Assembly: GCA_016794025.1 (NCBI GenBank)
Contig: JAEUKX010000078.1
Location: forward strand, 1 to 64,000
Origin: Rhodospirillales bacterium
GTDB lineage: Bacteria > Pseudomonadota > Alphaproteobacteria > CACIAM-22H2
Reading direction: 5' to 3'
Length of the DNA: 64,000 bases
The stretch's first letter is position 1, and the number at the start of each line of letters is the position of its first letter. The notes beneath the pieces are model-generated. The model saw only the letters and a program-made list of their open reading frames with translations, had not been told where the DNA came from and made no database searches. Below, piece after piece: positions 57,153 to 64,000 of the stretch. Made by a program: the position numbers and the translations under genes.

Positions 57153-57659
57153 CTAGAACGTGATGTCGTCGATGATGGCGTCGATGCCGGCCTGTGCGCA
57201 TTTTGCGTCGGCCTCGCCGCCGGGCGCGCCGGAGACGCCGATCCCGCCGAGAATGGCGCCGCCCCCCTCGATCGTGATGCCGCCGCCGACGGCAACGATC
57301 CGCTGGAAATGTCGCAGGCCCGACATCTCGCCGCTCTCCGAAAGGCGGGCAAGCCCCAGCGTGTCCTGCCGCAGTGTCACGGCGGTCCATGCCTTGTCGG
57401 TCGCAACGGCGACCGAATGCGGCCCGGCAAAGCGGTCGCGCACGAAAGCCTGCAGGATGCCCGAACGGTCGACGACCGCGGCGGAGACCTGGTAGCCCTG
57501 CGCACGGCAGGTCGCGAGTGCGGCCTGCACGGCTTTCGACGCCGTCTCGGGCGTGAGGAAGCGAAGGGTGAATGTGCCATCCTGCGCGGACGCACTGGAG
57601 GTGATCAATGCCATTGCGATTCCGGCGGCGCAGGCAGCCGATTTGAGAGCTGTTTTCAT
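57153..57659 (-). CDS. Exported GlcG/HbpS family protein
   Basis: 168 residues: signal peptide (MKTALKSAACAAGIAMALITSSASAQDG), then the GlcG/HbpS fold (AVQAALATCRAQGYQVSAAVVDRSGILQAFVRDRFAGPHSVAVATDKAWTAVTLRQDT ... GGGITIEGGGAILGGIGVSGAPGGEADAKCAQAGIDAI). Such periplasmic proteins are recurrent beside sox and cytochrome genes; heme binding is documented for HbpS, but the role here is unknown. It is divergent from soxC across the sox promoter region. Confidence 0.85.
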   Translation of the reverse strand: MKTALKSAACAAGIAMALITSSASAQDGTFTLRFLTPETASKAVQAALATCRAQGYQVSAAVVDRSGILQAFVRDRFAGPHSVAVATDKAWTAVTLRQDTLGLARLSESGEMSGLRHFQRIVAVGGGITIEGGGAILGGIGVSGAPGGEADAKCAQAGIDAIIDDITF

Positions 57660-57720
57660 TGTGTCGGCACTCCTTCCCGGACCATTCATTTGCATGAGTT
57701 TGCAGAGAAAAAAAGCGGCA

Positions 57721-57768
57721 TTGAGAAAAATTTGAACGTCCCTATATAATTTATTGATTGCTAATTTA
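57721..57768 (+). promoter_or_regulatory. Candidate promoter and repeats upstream of soxC
   Basis: TTGAGA (57721-57726) and TATAAT (57745-57750) are spaced by 18 bp, a good sigma-70-like promoter for soxC. Downstream, TAATTTA occurs twice (57747-57753 and 57762-57768) as a direct repeat with a 15-bp period, overlapping the -10, where an ArsR-type SoxR repressor site would be expected. No soxR gene is in the window. Confidence 0.5.
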
Positions 57769-57804
57769 GCGTCCCCTATTGTCCGGCCAAAGGGAGAGAC
57801 GCCG

Positions 57805-59169
57805 ATGGACGATTCGAAAATTCCGAGCGCGCTGCTGGGCGGCCGAATTCGCCGCGCGCCCGAGAATTTCCTCGATGGTGCCGCAATCGGAGAGGTATCG
57901 AAGGGGCGTCGCGACGTGCTGCGCGCAAGTTTCGCGGCGGCGATCGCGGGGATCGCAGCTGCGACGCGGCCGGCGGCGGCCGCCTCGGATGGCGATCCCG
58001 ACATCCTGGAACTTCCGCCATGGAGCACGTCGCTCGGGCTTCCTGTCGCGGCCGTGCCGTACGGGATGCCGTCCAAGTACGAGCGCAATCTCATCCGCCG
58101 GCAGAGCCCCGGCCTGACGCAGGTCGCGGGATCGAGCGTCGCGTTTGCGCCCCTGCAGGGCAGTTTCGGGATCATCACGCCATCCGGGCTGCATTTTGAG
58201 CGTCACCATCAAGGCTGGCAGGACATCGACCCGAAGCGGCACCGATTCATGATCAACGGATCGGCGCCCGGCATGGTCAAGACGCCGCTTGTCTTCACGA
58301 TGGATGACCTGATGCGGCTTCCGTCGGTCTCGCGTATGTATTTCATCGAGTGCGGCGCCAATACCGGCATGGAATGGGGCAATGTCGCCGTTCCGACGGT
58401 TCAGTACACGCATGGCATGCTGTCCTGCAGCGAGTTCACGGGTGTGCCCCTGCGGCTGCTGCTGGAGATGGCGGGGGCCGATCTCAAGCGCGGCAAGTTC
58501 GTGCTGGCCGAAGGTGCCGACGGCTCGTCGATGACGCGCACGATACCGATTGACCTCGTGATGTCGGGCGAGGTGCTTGTCGCGTACGGTCAGAACGGCG
58601 AGATGCTGCGGCCGGAGAACGGCTATCCGTTGCGGCTGGTCGTGCCGGGTGTCCAGGGCGTTTCGTGGGTCAAGTGGCTTCGCCGGGTCGAGCTTGGCGA
58701 CAAGCCCTATGCGGCGAAGGATGAGGCGGTCCACTATGTCGACCTCATGCCCGACGGGACGCACAGGCAATATACGTCGATCCAGGAATGCAAGTCCGTC
58801 ATCACGACACCGTCCGGTGGGCAGACACTCGTCGACAAGGGATTCTTCAATGTCAGCGGACTTGCTTGGTCGGGGCGGGGCAAGATCCGCAAGGTCGACG
58901 TCTCGTTTGACGGCGGCAAGAGCTGGCAGGAGGCCAAACTTCAGGCCCCCGTCCAGTCGAAATGCCTGACGCGATTCACGCTCAACTGGAACTGGAACGG
59001 CGAGCGGGCGATCCTGCAGTCACGCGCCACGGACGAAACGGGCTTTGTCCAGCCGAACTACCGCCAGCTACGGGCGGTGCGCGGCACACGGTCGATCTAT
59101 CATAACAACGCCATTCAGTCCTGGCTGGTCGAGCCGAGCGGGGAGATCAGCAATGTCCAGGTGGCGTGA
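57805..59169 (+). CDS. soxC: Sulfite/sulfane dehydrogenase molybdenum subunit
   Basis: 454-residue periplasmic molybdoenzyme of the sulfite oxidase family. With SoxD it removes six electrons from the sulfane sulfur bound to SoxY. The N-terminus has a Tat-like signal (KGRRDVLRASFAAAIAGIAAATRPAAAA, about 33-60). The molybdenum-binding Cys183 lies in RMYFIECGANTGMEW, and the dimerisation domain follows. GGGAGAG precedes the ATG. It opens the soxCDYZAXB operon and overlaps soxD by 17 bp with the start chosen there. Confidence 0.95.
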   Translation: MDDSKIPSALLGGRIRRAPENFLDGAAIGEVSKGRRDVLRASFAAAIAGIAAATRPAAAASDGDPDILELPPWSTSLGLPVAAVPYGMPSKYERNLIRRQSPGLTQVAGSSVAFAPLQGSFGIITPSGLHFERHHQGWQDIDPKRHRFMINGSAPGMVKTPLVFTMDDLMRLPSVSRMYFIECGANTGMEWGNVAVPTVQYTHGMLSCSEFTGVPLRLLLEMAGADLKRGKFVLAEGADGSSMTRTIPIDLVMSGEVLVAYGQNGEMLRPENGYPLRLVVPGVQGVSWVKWLRRVELGDKPYAAKDEAVHYVDLMPDGTHRQYTSIQECKSVITTPSGGQTLVDKGFFNVSGLAWSGRGKIRKVDVSFDGGKSWQEAKLQAPVQSKCLTRFTLNWNWNGERAILQSRATDETGFVQPNYRQLRAVRGTRSIYHNNAIQSWLVEPSGEISNVQVA

Positions 59170-60220
59170 GATGTCGTTCGGTTTCGTCCGTCGCGCGGCT
59201 CTCGTTGCGGTCTTCGCGGCGGCGGTCGCGTCCGGCGCGTCGGCTGCGGACAAGTATCCGGGCGTCGGCCGTGCGGCGACGCCGGCAGAGGTGGAGGCCT
59301 GGGACATCGACGTGCGCCCCGACTTCCAGGGGCTGCCCAAGGGGTCGGGCACCGTCGAGAAGGGCCAGGAGATCTGGGAGGCCAAGTGCGCCTCGTGCCA
59401 CGGCACCTTCGGCGAGAGCAACAAGGTCTTCACGCCGCTGATCGGGGGCACGACGAAGGAAGATGTCGAGAAGGGGCGTGTCGCCAGCCTGTTGCGGCCG
59501 GACTACCCACAGCGCACGACGTTCATGAAGGTCCCGACCATCTCGACCCTGTTCGACTACATCCGGCGCGCGATGCCGTGGAACGAGCCCAAATCGCTGA
59601 CCCCGGACGAGGTCTACTCGGTTCTCGATTTCATGCTGAATCTTGCCGAGATCGTCCCGGACGACTTCGTTCTCGATGATCAGTCGATTCGCGAAGTCCA
59701 GAAGCGCATGCCCAACCGCAATGGCATGTCGACGAACCACGCGCTTTGGCCGGGGGCCGGGTTCGGAACTGAGAAGAAGAAGGCGGATACGGCGAACACG
59801 GCCTGCATGAAGGATTGCGGCGGACCGGTCCAGATCACCTCGACACTCCCCGACCATGCATGGACGGCTCATGGAAATCTTGCGTCGCAGAACCGGCGTA
59901 TCGGGCCGGTCCGCGGCCGGGTGACCGGCAATGACGATCCCGACGCCATCGACGAGCCTGGCCCGGCCGGTTTCAAGCTTGCGCAGAGTGCCGGTTGCAT
60001 GGGATGTCATGGATTGAATAACAAAATCGTCGGACCGAGCTACGTCGACGTCGCCGCAAAGTACAAGGACAAGGACATGCTCGACACGCTTGTGGGCAGG
60101 GTCGTGAAGGGCGGCGAGGGGGTCTGGGGCGAGGCAGCGATGCCGCCCCAGGAAGGTGCGAGCGAAGGCGAGATCAAGACGATCGTGGAATGGATCCTCG
60201 CCGGCGCGCCTGGTCGCTGA
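59153..60220 (+). CDS. soxD: SoxD diheme cytochrome c subunit of sulfane dehydrogenase
   Basis: 355-residue exported cytochrome with two heme sites: CASCH in the N-terminal domain and CMGCH in the C-terminal domain. It accepts electrons from SoxC. The signal peptide is FVRRAALVAVFAAAVASGASAA. The ATG at 59153 has GGGGAG seven bases upstream and overlaps soxC; an ATG at 59171, also with a fair site, would remove six residues. Confidence 0.93.
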   Translation: MSRWREMSFGFVRRAALVAVFAAAVASGASAADKYPGVGRAATPAEVEAWDIDVRPDFQGLPKGSGTVEKGQEIWEAKCASCHGTFGESNKVFTPLIGGTTKEDVEKGRVASLLRPDYPQRTTFMKVPTISTLFDYIRRAMPWNEPKSLTPDEVYSVLDFMLNLAEIVPDDFVLDDQSIREVQKRMPNRNGMSTNHALWPGAGFGTEKKKADTANTACMKDCGGPVQITSTLPDHAWTAHGNLASQNRRIGPVRGRVTGNDDPDAIDEPGPAGFKLAQSAGCMGCHGLNNKIVGPSYVDVAAKYKDKDMLDTLVGRVVKGGEGVWGEAAMPPQEGASEGEIKTIVEWILAGAPGR

Positions 60221-60262
60221 CGGGTTCAATCGGAACTGTTCGGAATCGAAAGGGGAACGTTC

Positions 60263-60739
60263 ATGAAGAAAATTTCGAGGGGTCGCCGCAGCGTGCTTCG
60301 TGCTGGCAGCGGTGCGGGTGTCGTTGCGGCACTTGCGGCCGCCGGGTTCTTCGCGCCGGGCGAGGCGCTGGCCGCGTGGGCCAAGGACGCATTCGAAGGC
60401 AAGAGCGTGGCCGATGCGATGAAGGCTATGGGGGCGACGGCCAGCGGCGCCAGCGGCGACGTGCAGATCGTCGCTTCCGACATCGCCGAGAACGGCGCCG
60501 TGGTGCCGATCCAGGCGATCAGCAAGGCGGCCAACACGCAGCAGATCGCCATCATGGTCGAGAAGAACCCGAACGTGCTGGCCGCGATCTTCGACGTTGG
60601 TCCCGACGTGCTGCCGGACTTCACCACCCGCATCAAGATGGGCGAGACATCGAACGTCACCGTCCTCGTGAAGGCAGACGGCAAGTTCCTCACCGCGACC
60701 AAGGAAATCAAGGTGACGCTGGGCGGCTGCGGCGGTTGA
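60263..60739 (+). CDS. soxY: SoxY sulfur-carrier subunit
   Basis: 158 residues. A Tat signal (RGRRSVLRAGSGAGVVAALAAAGFFAPGEALA) precedes an immunoglobulin-like domain that ends in the GGCGG swinging arm (residues 154-158), whose Cys156 carries the sulfur intermediates of thiosulfate oxidation. The arm is intact. SoxZ, its partner, is encoded 43 bp downstream and exported with it. Confidence 0.96.
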   Translation: MKKISRGRRSVLRAGSGAGVVAALAAAGFFAPGEALAAWAKDAFEGKSVADAMKAMGATASGASGDVQIVASDIAENGAVVPIQAISKAANTQQIAIMVEKNPNVLAAIFDVGPDVLPDFTTRIKMGETSNVTVLVKADGKFLTATKEIKVTLGGCGG

Positions 60740-60782
60740 TCGCGCAGTCCCGGCAACATCGAGAAGAGATCAGGAGAACATC

Positions 60783-61094
60783 ATGCCCAGCCCGATGCGA
60801 ATCCGTGCCGCCAGCAAGGACGGCATCACCGAAGTCCGCATCCTCATGAACCACGAGATGGAGACCGGCCAGCGCAAGGACTCCGCCGGCAAGGTCATTC
60901 CCGCCTGGTTCATCCAAGAAGTGAAGGCGAGCCTCAACGGCAAGGAAGTGCTGCAGGCCCAGTGGGGACCGTCGATCTCCAAGAACCCGTACTTCGCCTT
61001 CAAGATCAAGGGCGGCAAGGCGGGCGACGCCGTCTCGGTCACTTGGCTCGACAACCGCGGCGAGACCCGTACGGACGAGGCGAAGGTCACCTGA
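60783..61094 (+). CDS. soxZ: SoxZ sulfur-carrier partner
   Basis: 103-residue immunoglobulin-like protein (MRIRAASKDGITEVRILMNHEMETGQRKDSAGKVIPAWFIQEVKASLNGKEVLQAQWGPSISKNPYFAFKIKG is typical) that forms the SoxYZ heterodimer. It has no signal and leaves the cell with SoxY by Tat. AGGAGAAC precedes the ATG. Confidence 0.96.
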   Translation: MPSPMRIRAASKDGITEVRILMNHEMETGQRKDSAGKVIPAWFIQEVKASLNGKEVLQAQWGPSISKNPYFAFKIKGGKAGDAVSVTWLDNRGETRTDEAKVT

Positions 61095-61160
61095 GGGTGG
61101 CCTTCTTCTCCGCCGGACTTTCGGAAACAATCACGAAACAGTCGTAAAGGGAGGAAATCC

Positions 61161-61976
61161 ATGGGCGCCAGAATCCCCTCGGCGCTGGTCGTCGCGGCCT
61201 TGTGTTCGGTCGCGTCGTTCGGCGTTGTCGCTCAGGAGAAGGATGATGCCGCAAAGGGCATCGAGGCCTACCGCGAAGCGCTGAAGGACGGCAATCCGGC
61301 CGAGCTGTTCGAGATGTCCGGCGAGGAACTTTGGCGCAAGCCGGCCGGGCCGAAGAACGTCTCGCTCGAGAAATGCGATCTCGGGCTCGGCGCGGGCAAG
61401 GTCGAAGGCGCTTACGCGCAGCTTCCGCGTTACTTCAAGGACACGAACAAGGTCCAGGACCTGGAATCCCGCCTGCTCACCTGCATGTCGACGCTTCAGG
61501 GCGTCGACACGGCGGAGTACGTGAAGGCGCGTTTCAACACCGCGAAAAAGAACGACCTCGTCGCGCTGACGGCCTATATCTCCGGGGCGTCCAACGGCAA
61601 GAAGGTCAAGGTCTCGACCAAGCACCCGATGGAGAAGCAGGCCTTCGAGCTCGGCAAGCGGATGTTCTTCTACCAGGCCGGCCCACACGACTTTTCGTGC
61701 GCGACCTGCCACGGCGAGGACGGCCGGCGCATCCGACTGCAGGATCTGCCGAACATCACCAAGCACGAGGGCGCGCTGGCAGGCTGGACGACATGGCCGG
61801 CCTACCGGGTTTCCTCGGGCCAGATGTGGTCGATGCAGTGGCGCATCAACGACTGTTTCCGTCAGCAGCGCTTTCCCGAGCCGGTCTATGCATCGGACCT
61901 GACGGTGGCGCTGTCGATGTTCATGGCCGCCAATGCGAACGGCGCGACCATCCAGACCCCCGGCATCAAGCGATAG
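61161..61976 (+). CDS. soxA: SoxA cytochrome c (L-cysteine S-thiosulfotransferase subunit)
   Basis: 271 residues with a signal peptide (MGARIPSALVVAALCSVASFGVVAQ). One heme site, CATCHGED, is present, with the active-site cysteine in WRINDCFRQQRFPEP. The N-terminal domain has two lone cysteines (SLEKCDLG, LLTCMSTL) where diheme SoxA has its first CxxCH, so this is the monoheme form with a disulfide instead. With SoxX it links thiosulfate to SoxY. GGGAGGAAA precedes the ATG. Confidence 0.94.
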   Translation: MGARIPSALVVAALCSVASFGVVAQEKDDAAKGIEAYREALKDGNPAELFEMSGEELWRKPAGPKNVSLEKCDLGLGAGKVEGAYAQLPRYFKDTNKVQDLESRLLTCMSTLQGVDTAEYVKARFNTAKKNDLVALTAYISGASNGKKVKVSTKHPMEKQAFELGKRMFFYQAGPHDFSCATCHGEDGRRIRLQDLPNITKHEGALAGWTTWPAYRVSSGQMWSMQWRINDCFRQQRFPEPVYASDLTVALSMFMAANANGATIQTPGIKR

Positions 61977-61980
61977 GCGA

Positions 61981-62637
61981 ATGGCCATGACCCAGACAAT
62001 CCGAAAGATCGTCCCGGCAGCCGCCATCGCGGCGGCACTCCTCTCGGCGGCCCCCGCGGCGAATGCGCAGTCCTCATGGGGCAAGCAGGCCGACGACAAG
62101 TCGTTTGCGGCCATGCTTCAGTCGGGATTCCAGAACGCCGGCACGGTCACGACCGACCGGTTGAAGCAGGACGAGACGCAGGCCTTCTGCTCGAACCCCG
62201 CGAAGGCCAACTCGAAGGCGGGTGCCAAGAAGGCGGCCGAGGTCGAGAAGGCGAGCCTTGCCACGGTCAAATATCCGGCCGACGGCAAGTTCCTCGGCGA
62301 CTGGAAGAACGGCGAGAAGGTCGCGCAGAGCGGTCGTGGCCTTACCTGGACGGACAGCGCCACCCAGGCCAACGGCGGCAACTGCTATAACTGCCACCAG
62401 ATCGACACGAAGGAGATTTCCTACGGAACGATCGGGCCGAGCCTGCACAATTACGGCAAGCTCAAGGGCAATACCGAGCAGACACAGCGCGAGACCTGGG
62501 CCAAGATCTTCAACTCCAAGTCCAACAACGCATGCTCGAACATGCCGCGCTTCGGCCACATGGGGATCCTCAAGGAGCAGGACATGAAGGACATCATGGC
62601 CCTGCTGCTCGACCCCAACTCGCCCGTGAACAAGTAG
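61981..62637 (+). CDS. soxX: SoxX monoheme cytochrome c
   Basis: 218 residues: signal peptide (IRKIVPAAAIAAALLSAAPAANAQS), then a class I cytochrome with CYNCH and a Met ligand in NMPRFGHMGIL. The region between signal and heme (about 30-120) is the extended, Lys/Ala-rich N-terminal part seen in larger SoxX proteins. It forms SoxAX. Two ATGs (61981 and 61987) are possible; the first is used. Confidence 0.93.
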   Translation: MAMTQTIRKIVPAAAIAAALLSAAPAANAQSSWGKQADDKSFAAMLQSGFQNAGTVTTDRLKQDETQAFCSNPAKANSKAGAKKAAEVEKASLATVKYPADGKFLGDWKNGEKVAQSGRGLTWTDSATQANGGNCYNCHQIDTKEISYGTIGPSLHNYGKLKGNTEQTQRETWAKIFNSKSNNACSNMPRFGHMGILKEQDMKDIMALLLDPNSPVNK

Positions 62638-62659
62638 GCGCGGCAGGGAAGGAAGGAAC

Positions 62660-64000
62660 ATGGATCGGCGGGAATTCCTCGGCGTCATTGCCGCCGGGGC
62701 AGCGGCAGGTTTTACCTTTCCGGGGCGCGAAGCGAGCGCCCAGGCCGAAGCCGCAGCACTCTATGACGCGCCGAAGTTCGGCAACGTCTCGGTGCTGCAC
62801 TTCACGGACTGCCATGCCCAGCTCCTGCCGATCCACTTCCGCGAGCCGAACGTCAATCTCGGCATCGGTTCGATGGCCGGGCGTGCGCCGCACCTCGTCG
62901 GCACGGCGCTGCTCAAGCAGTTCGGCCTGAAGGCGGGCAGCCGGCATTCCTTCGCGTTCACGCATCTCGACTTCGTGAAGCTGGCACGGCAGTACGGCCG
63001 CGTCGGCGGCTTCGCGCATCTCGCCGCGCTGGTCAAGCGCGTGCGGGCCACGCGTCCGGGTGCACTGCTGCTGGATGGCGGCGACACATGGCAGGGGTCG
63101 GGCACGTCCATGTGGACGAACGCCCAGGACATGGTCGATGCGGCCAAGCTGCTCGGCGTCGACGTGATGACGCTGCATTGGGAATGCACGTACGGCCAGG
63201 AGCGCGTGGAGCAGGTCGCGAAAAACGACTTCGCCGGCAAGATCGAGATCGTCGCGCAGAACATCAAGACCGCGGATTTCGGCGATCCCGTGTTCGAAGC
63301 CTACACGATGCGCGAAATCAATGGCGTGCCGGTCGCCATCGTGGGCCAGGCCTTCCCGTATACGCCTATCGCCAATCCGCGCTACATGGTTGCCGACTGG
63401 ACCTTCGGCATCCAGGAAGAGAACATGCAGGCCACCGTCGATGCCGCGCGCGCGGCGGGGGCGAAGGCCGTCATCCTGCTGTCGCACAACGGCATGGACG
63501 TGGACCTGAAGCTCGCCTCGCGGGTGCGGGGGATCGACGCCATTCTCGGCGGCCACACGCACGACGGCGTACCATCGCCCACGATCGTGCAGAACCCCGG
63601 TGGCAAGACGCTGGTGACCAACGCCGGCTCGAACGGCAAGTTCCTTGGCGTGCTCGATCTCGACGTGCGCGACGGGAAGGTGAGCGACTTCCGCTACCGA
63701 CTGCTTCCGGTCTTCGCCGACCTGCTTGCGCCGGATGCGGAGATGAAGGCGCTGATCGACAAGATCCGTGCGCCGCACCTTGCAAAGTTGCAGGAAAAGC
63801 TCGCCGTCAGCGAGGGGCTCCTCTATCGCCGCGGCAACTTCAACGGAACGTTCGACCAACTCATCCTCGACGCGCTGATGGCCGAGAAGAACGCCGAGAT
63901 CGCGTTCTCGCCGGGATTCCGCTGGGGCACGTCGGTGCTTCCGGGCGAGGCGATCACCATGGAGAACGTCCTCGACCAGACCGCAATCACCTATCCCTAC
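62660..64000 (+). CDS. soxB: SoxB thiosulfohydrolase, C-terminus missing
   Basis: Partial; 447 residues visible before the right edge (complete SoxB is about 560). A Tat signal (MDRREFLGVIAAGAAAGFTFPG) is followed by the metallophosphoesterase-like domain with dimanganese ligands in LHFTDCHAQ, LDGGDTWQGSG, LSHNGMD and GGHTHDG. SoxB hydrolyses the sulfate group from SoxY-bound thiosulfate. GGAAGGAA precedes the ATG. It continues the soxCDYZAX operon. Confidence 0.95.
   Translation, partial: MDRREFLGVIAAGAAAGFTFPGREASAQAEAAALYDAPKFGNVSVLHFTDCHAQLLPIHFREPNVNLGIGSMAGRAPHLVGTALLKQFGLKAGSRHSFAFTHLDFVKLARQYGRVGGFAHLAALVKRVRATRPGALLLDGGDTWQGSGTSMWTNAQDMVDAAKLLGVDVMTLHWECTYGQERVEQVAKNDFAGKIEIVAQNIKTADFGDPVFEAYTMREINGVPVAIVGQAFPYTPIANPRYMVADWTFGIQEENMQATVDAARAAGAKAVILLSHNGMDVDLKLASRVRGIDAILGGHTHDGVPSPTIVQNPGGKTLVTNAGSNGKFLGVLDLDVRDGKVSDFRYRLLPVFADLLAPDAEMKALIDKIRAPHLAKLQEKLAVSEGLLYRRGNFNGTFDQLILDALMAEKNAEIAFSPGFRWGTSVLPGEAITMENVLDQTAITYPY

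Overview
The window is GC-rich, densely coded DNA of alphaproteobacterial character, most probably Hyphomicrobiales (Rhizobiales). That assignment is an inference from three gene neighbourhoods: a soxCDYZAXB thiosulfate-oxidation operon, a Tat-exported formate dehydrogenase with the DUF6505/DUF6352/DUF3305/DUF3306 accessory set, and a D-tartrate dehydratase whose catalytic residue numbers match the Bradyrhizobium enzyme. I see no rRNA, tRNA, transposase, phage gene or CRISPR array. The window cuts the gene at each end: a DUF6807 protein on the left and soxB on the right.

Layout. (1) 1-4856: a TRAP-transporter locus (DUF6807 protein, fused DctQM, DctP) facing a divergent LacI regulator, with two LacI-type operators between them. 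(2) 5070-7864: a ferric/spermidine-type ABC ATPase and fused permease without a binding protein. (3) 8239-21456: the formate dehydrogenase region. It holds five accessory genes, an HTH-TorD fusion chaperone, a small Tat peptide, fdhABC, a periplasmic WD40 protein, a cytochrome c with a 43-residue membrane protein on the opposite strand, and a multi-cluster ferredoxin-like protein. (4) 21562-30603: small catabolic units: a sulfatase/SDR/glycosidase-like operon with a LysR regulator, tarD with a DapA-family lyase, and pobA with an AraC regulator. (5) 30597-39660: twelve overlapping minus-strand genes joining a MotA/MotB-like pair and a degenerate EAL-like protein to a complete N-type ATPase (atpDCQRBEFAG). 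(6) 39816-53533: hydroaromatic catabolism: quiC, gallate-type ring cleavage (galA, galC, galB, galD), a dehydrogenase, a LysR regulator, a Liv-type ABC transporter, a GlcG-like protein and a shikimate dehydrogenase. (7) 53692-64000: a PAS protein and the sox locus.

How it fits together. The organism appears to be a mixotroph: formate and thiosulfate supply electrons through periplasmic cytochromes, while plant-derived acids and aromatics (tartrate, 4-hydroxybenzoate, shikimate/dehydroshikimate, gallate) supply carbon. In region 6 the Liv transporter and AroE-like dehydrogenase probably deliver dehydroshikimate, which QuiC dehydrates to protocatechuate, with the gallate-type enzymes running the lower pathway.

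The most unusual elements are the MotAB-EAL-N-ATPase operon, which pairs an ion-driven stator-like complex with an ion-pumping ATPase in one transcription unit, and the fusion of a Cro/YdaS-type DNA-binding domain to a TorD chaperone just upstream of its presumed client, FdhA.
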